Positions 15,534-23,500 of a stretch of 40,155 nucleotides of DNA are shown here, in pieces. Each line of letters begins with the position of its first letter. Position 1 is the first letter of the stretch. Source of the DNA: an uncultured Burkholderiales bacterium (GTDB lineage: Bacteria > Pseudomonadota > Gammaproteobacteria > Burkholderiales > Burkholderiaceae_C); assembly GCA_903820745.1 (NCBI GenBank), contig CAIJIT010000031.1, positions 1-40,155 of the forward strand. Direction: 5' to 3'. The notes beneath the pieces were generated by a model. The model did not search any database. It worked only from the letters and a program-made list of their open reading frames with translations, and was not told where the DNA came from. Both the position numbers and the translations under genes were made by a program.

Positions 15534-17768
15534 TCAGAAGCCCAGTCGCAACGTGAGCCTCAAGGTACGAGGTTCTCCGGCGTGGACGACCTTGTCGTTG
15601 ACCGGGGCAGCTTCGCCCTTGAGTTGCGTGGCGTAGTCATACTCGATGTCGTTGTAGTGGCGATCGAAGAGGTTCAGGATGTCCAGCGACAGGCTGCTGC
15701 CGGCTGACAGCTTGCGGCTGATACGCAGGTTGCTCAGCAGCGATGAACTCGAGCGCACGCTGTTGTCAGAAGTCAGCGCGCCCGAGCCGATATAGCGTTC
15801 GGTAAGGCTCAGCGTCCAGGGACCACGATCCTTCAGCGTGACCGTGCCGGTGAATACGCGGTCGACCGAATTAGGCACATAGGGCCCGGTCGTGATGTCG
15901 TCGGATTCGTTGCGCTTGAAGCGCGCATGCGTCCAGGCCAGGTCCAGGTCGAACAGCAGCCAGGGTCGCGGTATCCAGTGGTTGTTCCACTCGAAGCCGT
16001 AGCGCCGGCTGGGGCCGTTCGGGGATGTGGTGCCCGCATCGCCCGAATAGGTCAGCTCTGAATCAAAGTCCAGCTTCCACAAGGCCAACGAGCTCTGCAG
16101 GCCGGGAATCGCTTCCGTCCGCAGGCCCAGTTCAGAACCTTGGGCGCGCACCAGGCCCGGCACGCGATCCAGCGGATCACCGGTCTTGGGATTTGCCGCA
16201 GTCGTCATGCCGCGCGCGTCGTTGCTGTGAAAACCACTGCCGGCGTTGACGAAGAACTCGGTCTTGCTCCAGGGACCGAACACCAGCGACAGTTTGGGTG
16301 ACAGCAGGGATTTGCCGGCTGAGCCGGTGTTCAAGGGCTGCAGCAGGCTGTCGACATGGGCCAGGAGGCGGTCAGCGCGCAGACCAAAAAGGCCGCGCAG
16401 CTTGGGCGCGAATTCAACCGCTGTTTGCGCATAGGTCCCGAGCAGGGTCTCGCCGACCTCGTCACGGCGTGTCGTGTTGGTGATGGTGCGATCCTGTGAC
16501 TCGAACAAGCCGAGCTGGATGCGGTCGCGGCGGATCTGCAATCCGACCTCGCTGCGCGCGATGAACGGGCCCCAGTTGTGATCGATGCTGCGCGAAGCCG
16601 ACAGTCCGAAGACCTTGCGCACATCCTGCTGCGCGAACTGGTCGCCTGTATCGGGGCGGTCCATCAGGTAGGTGAAGTTGGAAAACAGCTTGAGCCTGTA
16701 CCGCATCGCGTAGCCCGACACCTGGGTCGTGCCGTACGCATCACTGTCGTGCCAGTTCGCCGACAGACTGCTGCGCGAGGTCTCGCCGCCATCGCTCGGG
16801 TCGACAGCATCGAAACGGCCGAAGGGCTTGCCCTGATAACTGCCAGCCGCGATCAGCCGCTGTGGCACCTGGTCGGTGGATTGCCACTTGGCGTCGTAGC
16901 CCATCAAGGTGGTCGACCAGCCCGAAACGCGGGTGCCGCCGGCGAGCGTGACCACGCCATTCGTGCGTTGCAGATTCTCTTTAAGCGCCCAAGGACCGTC
17001 GTTGCGCATGACCTCGATCGCCCCGAGCAAAGTGGTGGCTGCTGCCATGGGGGTACTCCCCGCGCTGACCAGTCGCAGATAACCATTCGCGCCCAAGGTG
17101 GCCTGCGCGAAGGGCGAGTCCAGCGTCGTGCGGTAGGCGATGTCGGCCGAGCCAGCGGCAGCGAAGTCACCGTTCTTCGCGAAGTACGGACCCTTGCGGT
17201 AGTCGATCCGGTCGACCAACTCGGGAATCAGGAAGTTCAGGTCGGAGTAGCCCTGACCATGTGCGTGGGTGGGCATGTTCACCGGCATGCCGTTGATGCT
17301 GGTGGCAAAGTCGGTGCCATGATCGAGATTGAACCCGCGCAGGAAATACTGGTTGGCCTTGCCGTCACCCGAATGCTGGGTAACCACCAGACCGGGCACC
17401 GCCTCCAGCACCTCGCCCGGGCGCAGCAGCGGCCGGCTGTTCAGCAACTCGGCGCGCACCACGCCCTGCGAGGCCGCATCGCTGCTGCCCAGGGCGTTGT
17501 CATAGTGGCGTCCCTTGACCGTGACCGTTTCCAACTGGGCCACAGCCACCGCCGTGGCGCTTTGGACGATGCCCAGACTTTCCTGAGCCTGCAGTGGAGC
17601 GGCCGTGAGCATCGATGCGGTGGCCGCCATGGCGATCTGCAAGGGCGCCTGAAGCCCCGCCTGAAGCAAGCTGGTCGTGCCCGCAACCGGCCGACAGTCG
17701 CTGAAGGTTCTGAAAAATTCAGGCGACAGGAGCCGACGTGCTGCGGCACGGACAGATCGGAAGGTCAA
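15534..17768 (-). CDS. TonB-dependent outer-membrane receptor (second), last gene of the metal-linked block
   Basis: A receptor of about 744 residues. The mature region starts near APLQAQESLG. Plug motifs are QLETVTVKGRHYDNALG (TonB-box-like), LLRPGEVLEAVPGLVVTQHS, NQYFLRGFNLDHGTDFATS and VDRIDYRKGPYFAKNGDF. The barrel ends SLDILNLFDRHYNDIEYDY and EPRTLRLTLRLGF, with a terminal Phe. The start is uncertain: TTG at 17768 overlaps the stop of the PCu(A)C-like gene and gives a long N-terminus before the signal region, while a later TTG at about residue 36 would leave a short signal peptide. No convincing ribosome site marks either. Context (PCu(A)C-like, HupE/UreJ) suggests a metal or metal complex as substrate. 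Confidence 0.88.
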   Translation of the reverse strand: MTFRSVRAAARRLLSPEFFRTFSDCRPVAGTTSLLQAGLQAPLQIAMAATASMLTAAPLQAQESLGIVQSATAVAVAQLETVTVKGRHYDNALGSSDAASQGVVRAELLNSRPLLRPGEVLEAVPGLVVTQHSGDGKANQYFLRGFNLDHGTDFATSINGMPVNMPTHAHGQGYSDLNFLIPELVDRIDYRKGPYFAKNGDFAAAGSADIAYRTTLDSPFAQATLGANGYLRLVSAGSTPMAAATTLLGAIEVMRNDGPWALKENLQRTNGVVTLAGGTRVSGWSTTLMGYDAKWQSTDQVPQRLIAAGSYQGKPFGRFDAVDPSDGGETSRSSLSANWHDSDAYGTTQVSGYAMRYRLKLFSNFTYLMDRPDTGDQFAQQDVRKVFGLSASRSIDHNWGPFIARSEVGLQIRRDRIQLGLFESQDRTITNTTRRDEVGETLLGTYAQTAVEFAPKLRGLFGLRADRLLAHVDSLLQPLNTGSAGKSLLSPKLSLVFGPWSKTEFFVNAGSGFHSNDARGMTTAANPKTGDPLDRVPGLVRAQGSELGLRTEAIPGLQSSLALWKLDFDSELTYSGDAGTTSPNGPSRRYGFEWNNHWIPRPWLLFDLDLAWTHARFKRNESDDITTGPYVPNSVDRVFTGTVTLKDRGPWTLSLTERYIGSGALTSDNSVRSSSSLLSNLRISRKLSAGSSLSLDILNLFDRHYNDIEYDYATQLKGEAAPVNDKVVHAGEPRTLRLTLRLGF

Positions 17769-18199
17769 TGCGCGCCGATGGAGATTTGCACATCGATCGC
17801 ACCGGCCTTCTCGAAGACGACCCGCAAGTCGTAGCTGCGACCCCACTGCAAGGGGGTGACCAAGCCGCGCAGCAACAGGTGCGGATGACCCGGCTCGAAC
17901 AGCAGCCGCTCGGCCGGGGCGATCGCGATGGCAGCCAGAGCCGGGGCAGTCAGGTCGTCGCTGCCGCGCAATTCAACCCGCTCGGCCAAGCGGGTGGTGG
18001 CTGACAGCAGACGATCGTTGCGGCTGACGTTGTCGAGCCTGAAGTAAACCGGTGCATCGGTAGCGCCGGGCGCAGTCGCTTCTGCCCAGGGATGAATGAA
18101 GGTCAAGCCCTCGGCGTAGTACTCATGGGCCTGAGTCGGGCCAGCCAAAGCAGCCAAGGTGGCCAAAGCCGGAATGAAGCGTCGTATTGTCTGGTACAT
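17765..18199 (-). CDS. PCu(A)C-type copper chaperone-like protein with degenerate metal site
   Basis: A 144-residue exported protein with signal peptide (MYQTIRRFIPALATLAALAGPTQA), then the PCu(A)C start (LTFIHPWAEATAPGATDAPV) and end (GRSYDLRVVFEKAG). Typical members bind Cu(I) with an H-x(n)-M ... H-x-M set and deliver it to cytochrome oxidase. Here the usual VELH is VELR and the usual HxMLMGL is HLLLRGL, so the first His and the Met ligands appear lost and only one His of the second pair remains. It may have a new ligand or be a structural relative. ATG at 18199 has GGGAA upstream. The gene lies 12 bp downstream of the oxygenase and overlaps the likely receptor start. Confidence 0.82.
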   Translation of the reverse strand: MYQTIRRFIPALATLAALAGPTQAHEYYAEGLTFIHPWAEATAPGATDAPVYFRLDNVSRNDRLLSATTRLAERVELRGSDDLTAPALAAIAIAPAERLLFEPGHPHLLLRGLVTPLQWGRSYDLRVVFEKAGAIDVQISIGAH

Positions 18200-18211
18200 G
18201 GTGTTCCCGGT

Positions 18212-18835
18212 TCAGGCGGAAAAGCTAAGGCCATAGCCCCAGGCGTCGAGCCGGCGGGGAATGGCGTTGAAGGCGATGCTCACGCGCAGTCCGCCCCGGT
18301 TGGGCGGCACTTCGTGCAACAGTGAACTGGGGAACAGCACGGCGTCACCGATGGCCGGCGCCGGCCCTATCCATTTATCGGCATTGAAGGCGCCTGTGAC
18401 GGTGCCGGCATGGCTGTTGCTGAAGACGAAATCGCGCCCGCCCAGACTGCGAATGAAGCGGGTCTGCGCAGAGGCGTCAACTTCGCTCAAATAGACCACA
18501 CCCGAGACAAAGCAATTGGCGTGGTTGTGCACCGCTTGGTGGGCACCGGTCTGCAGCACATTGGCCCACATTTCCTTGATCGCCCAGGGCAGCGTTTCGC
18601 CGAACATCAGCCGGCCCATCTCGACCACCTCGGGCAGCAGGCGCCGGGCCAGCGCGGCCAACGCCGGATCGTCGGCCGGATCGATGATCTGGCTGTGCGC
18701 CAGGGCGCTGTCGCGGTGGTTGGGCAGGGCGGCTTCGCGGATAAAACGTTCGCGCAGGGCCTGGGCCTGGTCGGCGTCTATCAGTTGCGGGCATTGCATC
18801 AGCGGCGTTGGAAAGAGTGCCAGGACCTGGGCCAT
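18212..18835 (-). CDS. Putative 2-oxoglutarate/Fe(II) oxygenase (TIGR02466-like)
   Basis: A 207-residue cytosolic protein. It has the double-stranded beta-helix pattern of 2OG-Fe(II) oxygenases of the TIGR02466 type. The N-terminus is LALFPTPLMQCPQLIDADQA. HQAVHNHANCFVSGVVYL gives the first iron histidine, and AIGDAVLFPSSLLHEVPPN with GLRVSIAFNAIP gives the distal His and the Arg that binds 2-oxoglutarate. The substrate is unknown. In this block it could hydroxylate a peptide or small ligand. It starts at ATG 18835 with GGAG 9 bp upstream, 21 bp after the HupE/UreJ stop, so it is an internal operon gene. Confidence 0.82.
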   Translation of the reverse strand: MAQVLALFPTPLMQCPQLIDADQAQALRERFIREAALPNHRDSALAHSQIIDPADDPALAALARRLLPEVVEMGRLMFGETLPWAIKEMWANVLQTGAHQAVHNHANCFVSGVVYLSEVDASAQTRFIRSLGGRDFVFSNSHAGTVTGAFNADKWIGPAPAIGDAVLFPSSLLHEVPPNRGGLRVSIAFNAIPRRLDAWGYGLSFSA

Positions 18836-18856
18836 GCGGGGTGCTCCGGTTGGGTG

Positions 18857-19828
18857 TCAGGTGGCAATTGTCGCGATGCGGGTGATCGACCAGAAGGCGG
18901 CCGTGGCGCCGATCGCATAGATCAGCCCGCGGCGCAGCGGCAGTCGCCAAGCCTGACGGGCCGCCAGCACGCTCAAGCCCCATGCCAAGGCCACCACGCC
19001 CAGTTGGCCGGCTTCGACGCCCAGATTGAAGCTCAGCAAGGCGATCGAGACATGCTGCTCGGGCAGGCCGATGTCCTTGAGCGCGCCCGCAAATCCCAGA
19101 CCATGTACCAGCCCGAACAAGAACGCCACCAGCGCCGGCCAACGCCGCGACAGGGTCTCGCGATCGTTCAAGGCTTCGGCCGCGACCAGCACGATGGACA
19201 GGGCAATGCAGGCCTCCACCGGCGGCGAACGCAAGACCAGCCAGCCCAGGGCGCTGGACGCCAGCGTCAAGCTGTGAGCCAGCGTAAACGCGGTGATGGT
19301 GCCGACCAGGCGACGGCGAAAGCCCACCAGCAACAGCAAGCCGATCACGAACAACAAGTGGTCGACGCCGGTCAGGATGTGCTCCACGCCCAGCCAGCCA
19401 TAGGCGCGCGCCACTTCGGCGCCGCCACGGCCGTCGCTCGCGCCACCGAACAACAGCACCCGCGGCTGGCCGCTCGTCACGGTGTAGACGCTGCTTTCAC
19501 CGCCGCGCCAATGGATGCGCACGATCACCGCCGAATAGGCTTGGCCGACGCCCTGCACCGACAGGTTACCCACGAGTCCCTTGGGACAGTTCACGACCTG
19601 GCCCGTGCCGACGCAGCCTTCGGGCCACAGCGGCGTCAGGTCCTCGGCCACCGGCTTGTTCTTGCCCGGCGCGCCCCAGGCCCAGACAAATTCGCCGGGA
19701 CCGGCTTCGCGCAGCGTCAGGTCGGCCATGCTCATCTCATGCGCCGAGGCGTTCGACGTCAGCCCGGACAGAGCCACCAGCCAGAGCCAAAGCAAACGTC
19801 GAGCGACCCGCAAGATGCTGCCGATCAC
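18857..19828 (-). CDS. HupE/UreJ family membrane protein
   Basis: A 323-residue protein: signal peptide, a periplasmic domain of about 120 residues with two Cys (EGCVGTGQVVNCP), then a membrane domain of about seven helices. The HupE/UreJ hallmarks are YGWLGVEHILTGVDHLLFVI, TITAFTLAHSLTL, FLFGLVHGLGFAGALKD and SFNLGVEAGQLGVVAL, rich in conserved His, Asp and Glu. The family is linked to nickel or cobalt supply for hydrogenase and urease, but many members are found without those enzymes, as here. The GTG start overlaps the parvulin stop (GTGA), which shows tight coupling. Confidence 0.88.
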   Translation of the reverse strand: MIGSILRVARRLLWLWLVALSGLTSNASAHEMSMADLTLREAGPGEFVWAWGAPGKNKPVAEDLTPLWPEGCVGTGQVVNCPKGLVGNLSVQGVGQAYSAVIVRIHWRGGESSVYTVTSGQPRVLLFGGASDGRGGAEVARAYGWLGVEHILTGVDHLLFVIGLLLLVGFRRRLVGTITAFTLAHSLTLASSALGWLVLRSPPVEACIALSIVLVAAEALNDRETLSRRWPALVAFLFGLVHGLGFAGALKDIGLPEQHVSIALLSFNLGVEAGQLGVVALAWGLSVLAARQAWRLPLRRGLIYAIGATAAFWSITRIATIAT

Positions 19829-20700
19829 TTGACAGCCCCTTGACCCAGGACCTTGAATTTTTTGCCCATTTCGCGCACCGCACGAGTCGTCAACTCGGCC
19901 ATGGTGTCGTCCTTCCAGTCACGGTAGACGGCCTCTTCGATGGCCTCGAACCGGGCCGGCACGCCCGGGGTCAATTGCACCAGGCGCACCACACGCAGGC
20001 CGTCGGCACTGGCCAGAGCTTGCCATTCCCCGGGAGTCGCCTGCTCCAGCGCAGCGGTGAACGCCTCACCATAACCCTGCACCAGATTGCCGCGCGGCCG
20101 GTCCTTGAACACCCGCAGGCTGCTCTCGACCTCGCTCTTGCCGCGGCCGTTGAGCGCCTCGACGAAGGGCTTCAGGCTTTCGGCGCTGCGTTCGATGCTG
20201 ACCACCGCTTCCATGAAGTCAACCCGCGCCGGCGCGTCGTAGCGGGCATGGCGAGCTTCGAACCATTGGCGCAGGCCGTCCCGTTCGATCTTTGGCAGGT
20301 TCAGGCCGGACTGGGTCAGGCTCAAGGCCTTGAAGATCACGCGCTCGCGGATACTGCTATCGCCGCGGTCCAGCCCCAGCGCCAGGCCTTCGCGGTACAG
20401 CACTTCGTTGTCGACCCAGCGATCGACCAGGATCTTCAAGTCGGCCGGGCTGGGGTCGCGCTTCATGCCACTCTTGAAAGTCTCGGTCGATTCCTTGCGG
20501 ACATCGGCGCTGACCACGATGGTCTGCTGATCGCCGCGCTGCGCAGCGATCAACCGGTCGGCGCCGAAGATCAGCGCGCCCAGCAGCAGGAAATGCAGCA
20601 AGGGCTCGCGGGCCAGATGGCGCCAGGCCAGCCTCGAGGCTGGCGCTTGTGGCATCGCTTGGGCTGCGGGAATTGCGGTGTTTTCGGGGGGCATTTTCAT
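19825..20700 (-). CDS. Membrane-anchored parvulin-type peptidyl-prolyl isomerase (PpiC/SurA-like)
   Basis: A 291-residue protein with a cytosolic N-terminal stretch, one membrane anchor (LLHFLLLGALIFGADRLI, about residues 33-50) and a periplasmic SurA/PpiC-like part. VDNEVLYREGLALGLDRGD and RERVIFKALSL are typical of the chaperone region. The rotamase-like domain covers about residues 150-250 and is weakly conserved. Relatives with the same REPLLHFLLLGA anchor are often found beside HupE/UreJ genes, as here. It probably helps fold an exported partner such as the receptor or the HupE-like periplasmic domain. It begins 22 bp after the stop of the spermidine-synthase-like gene. Confidence 0.83.
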   Translation of the reverse strand: MKMPPENTAIPAAQAMPQAPASRLAWRHLAREPLLHFLLLGALIFGADRLIAAQRGDQQTIVVSADVRKESTETFKSGMKRDPSPADLKILVDRWVDNEVLYREGLALGLDRGDSSIRERVIFKALSLTQSGLNLPKIERDGLRQWFEARHARYDAPARVDFMEAVVSIERSAESLKPFVEALNGRGKSEVESSLRVFKDRPRGNLVQGYGEAFTAALEQATPGEWQALASADGLRVVRLVQLTPGVPARFEAIEEAVYRDWKDDTMAELTTRAVREMGKKFKVLGQGAVK

Positions 20701-20722
20701 GGAATCAGGGTTAGTAAAAAAT

Positions 20723-23407
20723 TCAAGGCCGTGGTGATGCGGGCTTCGCCTGCAGCACGACCCTCAGCCGCTGTGCGCGCTCGGGATCGCGTTGCGCCAA
20801 GCCGCTGGCCATCGCGTTGAGCGCATCGCGAGCGGGAGTGAACTCGGGGCTCAGATCGAGCAGGGCCAGCAGGGGGTTTTGCAGCCGGGTCAGGGTCTGC
20901 GCCAGGTCACTGTCGGGCTGCACCTGCATGCCGAGTTCGAGGTAGGTCTGGCGCGCCGACCAGTAGGCCTGCAGCCGCTGCGCGGCGGGCGAGGCGGGAT
21001 CTACGAGCAGATCGGCCGCTTGTGGCTGCAACGCCTGGATCAGTCCCAGCAAGCGCTGGCGCGGCGTGCTCTGCGGCGCGTAAGTGTCCCAGGGCGCGCT
21101 GTGCACGACCTGGGGCCGGTCATCGGTATTGATCACCGCGCCCTGGGCAAATTGGCGCAGCGCCGCTGACCCGGCCAGCAGGCTGCCCAGCAAGCCGAAA
21201 TCGTCGTCCAGGCGCGCACGCAGCCGCGCTTGTTGCCAGGCCGCGCCGCCGTCCGCTGTGAGCGACACCAGCGGCGCCTGAGCATCGAAGCGCGGCATAT
21301 CCGGCCGGGCCAGCAGGCCCAGCACCGGCGTGTCCAGGCTGTTGCTGGCCAGCACCGCCACCCCTTGCGGGTAGACCTGCAGAAAAGCCGAGACGATGCT
21401 GCGCAGCGTGCCCAGTTCCATCTGGTGCAGCGCCAGCCACTGGCAGAACAGGCCGCCCGAGGCCAGTCGCGCGCGTACCGCGGCAAACTGCTCGACGGTG
21501 TAAAGCGTGCCAGCGCCGTTGCGCGCTGGATGGAACAAGTCGGCGACGATCACGTCGTAGCGTTCGTCACCGGCCTGGACGAAGCGGCGCGCATCGGCGG
21601 CAAGCCAGCGCACCGGCATGGCCGCCTGTGGCGCGCCAGGGGCGCGGGCAAAAAACTCGGCGGCCGCAATCACCTCGGGCAGCAACTCGACCGCGTCGAC
21701 CTGCACCCGCGCATCGCTGGCCGCGGCCGCGGCGGTGAAGCCAGTGCCCAGGCCCAGAAACAAGGCACGCCGGGCCAGGACAGGCAAGGGGTCGATACCG
21801 CTGCCAGCGCCGCTGGCATGCAGCAGCAAGGGCAGTTGAGCCAGCCGCCATTCCAGCCAACCGCTGGCGCTGCTGCCCTCCTGGGCGCGGTTGTTGATGC
21901 GCAGGCGCGAGACGCCCTGGGCATCCTGCACCACGCTGACCGCTGCCATCACGCCATCGCGGTAACTGACCAAGGTGGAGCCGGGCGACTGCTCGATGAA
22001 GCGCAGCGGCGGCGCCCACAGCGCCAGGGCCAGGGCGGCCAGCGCTGGCGCCCAGGCAATCGTATGGCGCCAGCGTTGCAGCGGTTGCAACAACACATAG
22101 CCGAGCACCAGCAGCGCCAGCGTGGCGCAAGCACCCACCGCCGGCAACGCCACCACACCGATCAGCAGCGGCGCCACCGCTGCACCGGCTGTGTTGACGG
22201 CCAGCGCCCGGCCCAGCGCCCAGCCGTGCGCTTGAGCGCGCAGGCACAAATGGGTGAACAGGCCGCCCATCACCAAGGTTGGACCGGCCATCGCCAGGGT
22301 GGCGGCTAGCGCTTCGCCGGCCAGCGCGGTCCAGGGCGCCGCGCCCCACTGTTGCGCCGGCCAGGCGCACAGCGCCTGCGACCACCACAGACTGGCACCG
22401 CCCGCAGCCACCGTCAAGGCCAGGCATGCCAGCCAGCGCGAGAGGGTGGCGGCATCGCTTGCATCCCTGGTTTGACCTGCCAAATAAATTTGCCAGCGTG
22501 GATACAAGGCCGCTCCAGCCGCAGTACCCAGCAGGTAGACCGCCAGCAGCACCGCCTGGCTGTAGACCGTGTTTTCAGTGACTTGGCTGAGCACCCGCAC
22601 GGCCAACACCTCATAGCCTATGCCCAGCAGGCCGCTGCCGAACAGCAGGCTGGCCATGCCGAGCCGAGGCAGGTACGGGTCGGCGGCCAACACGGGATCG
22701 CGACTCTGTTCGATCGGCAAAGCATCGCGCCACAACCCCCAGGCCAGCAGCGCACACAAGGCATTGACCGCCGCGCATCCCAGACCGGTGCGCAATACGC
22801 CCCATTGCGGCAAGGCCCAGAACACGGCCAGCAGCACGCCGGCAACTGCGCCCAGGGTGTTGGCGGCATAGAGGCCACTCAGCCCGTGCGAACCTGCGGA
22901 ACGGCCAGCCCGGTCAGCCTCGGCGCGCAGCACCCGCTCCAGCGCTGGCAAGGTCGCACCCATCGCCGCCGTGGCCGGGAGCAGCAGCAGGCCAGGCAGC
23001 ATGAAGGCCACGCTCCAATGCCAGACAGCCGAAGGCTCGGGGCCGATCAATACAGCGCTGTACGCGATCAACCGGGGTCCTGCCAGACAAAGGGCCAGGC
23101 CCCATAGCGCCATCACAAGCTCGCAGCCGGCATACCAATGCTGCGGCCTGCTGCTGCGCTCGATGGCCCGCCCCAGCGCCATCGCGCCCAGCGCCAAACC
23201 GGCAAAGAAGGCGGCCATGGTGGCCAGCACGGCCAGCGCCTCATGGCCCAGTACCGCGCCGAACTGGCTGGTCCACACCCATTGCCAGCCCAGGGCAGCC
23301 GCGCCGGACAAACCCATCAACAGCAGCGACGCAGGGCCGCGACCAGCGGCGTAGCACACAGCTGACTTGCGCGAAGAAATTTCAACCGACACAGACACCT
23401 TGGCCAT
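20723..23407 (-). CDS. Fused polytopic membrane / spermidine-synthase-like protein
   Basis: About 894 residues. The first ~500 form a polytopic membrane region of about 12 or more helices (starting LLLMGLSGAAALGWQWVW). A soluble spermidine-synthase-like methyltransferase-fold domain follows, with a SAM/dcSAM-type loop ALFLGLGTGFTAAAAASD, an acidic strand VDAVELLPEVI and YDVIVADLFHPARNGAGTLY. The last ~150 residues are helical and may be TPR-like. Such fused proteins are common in bacteria and their product is mostly unknown, so polyamine synthesis is not assured. ATG at 23407 is a likely start, but the GAGG before it is too close to it, so GTG codons 3 or 5 positions on are alternatives. A terminator lies between it and the upstream DUF3604 gene. 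Confidence 0.82.
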   Translation of the reverse strand: MAKVSVSVEISSRKSAVCYAAGRGPASLLLMGLSGAAALGWQWVWTSQFGAVLGHEALAVLATMAAFFAGLALGAMALGRAIERSSRPQHWYAGCELVMALWGLALCLAGPRLIAYSAVLIGPEPSAVWHWSVAFMLPGLLLLPATAAMGATLPALERVLRAEADRAGRSAGSHGLSGLYAANTLGAVAGVLLAVFWALPQWGVLRTGLGCAAVNALCALLAWGLWRDALPIEQSRDPVLAADPYLPRLGMASLLFGSGLLGIGYEVLAVRVLSQVTENTVYSQAVLLAVYLLGTAAGAALYPRWQIYLAGQTRDASDAATLSRWLACLALTVAAGGASLWWSQALCAWPAQQWGAAPWTALAGEALAATLAMAGPTLVMGGLFTHLCLRAQAHGWALGRALAVNTAGAAVAPLLIGVVALPAVGACATLALLVLGYVLLQPLQRWRHTIAWAPALAALALALWAPPLRFIEQSPGSTLVSYRDGVMAAVSVVQDAQGVSRLRINNRAQEGSSASGWLEWRLAQLPLLLHASGAGSGIDPLPVLARRALFLGLGTGFTAAAAASDARVQVDAVELLPEVIAAAEFFARAPGAPQAAMPVRWLAADARRFVQAGDERYDVIVADLFHPARNGAGTLYTVEQFAAVRARLASGGLFCQWLALHQMELGTLRSIVSAFLQVYPQGVAVLASNSLDTPVLGLLARPDMPRFDAQAPLVSLTADGGAAWQQARLRARLDDDFGLLGSLLAGSAALRQFAQGAVINTDDRPQVVHSAPWDTYAPQSTPRQRLLGLIQALQPQAADLLVDPASPAAQRLQAYWSARQTYLELGMQVQPDSDLAQTLTRLQNPLLALLDLSPEFTPARDALNAMASGLAQRDPERAQRLRVVLQAKPASPRP

Positions 23408-23416
23408 CCTCAAACG

Positions 23417-23448
23417 AAAAAACCCAACCGGGCCTGAGCCTGGCTGGG
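23417..23448 (-). terminator. Rho-independent terminator after the DUF3604 gene
   Basis: On the minus strand CCCAGCC (23448-23442) pairs with GGTTGGG (23429-23423), one pair being G-U, and is followed by TTTTTT (23422-23417). It lies 53 bp past the DUF3604 stop. A second possible hairpin (GCCGGCTGGGG with CCCAGCCAGGC) lies just before it. It should separate or attenuate transcription between DUF3604 and the downstream genes, and it overlaps the region just before the next start. Confidence 0.7.
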
Positions 23449-23500
23449 AAGGTCACCCCAGCCGGCCTAGGCTGGCTGGGCAAGCCACGGAGACAAGGGG

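Noticed and set aside
16578-17834. 418-codon plus-strand frame opposite the second TonB receptor
   Set aside because: No domain is seen, and the minus strand encodes a clear receptor with plug and barrel motifs over the same bases.
18410-19843. 477-codon plus-strand frame
   Set aside because: It is Gln/Arg/His-rich and antisense to the HupE/UreJ and oxygenase genes, typical of a shadow frame.
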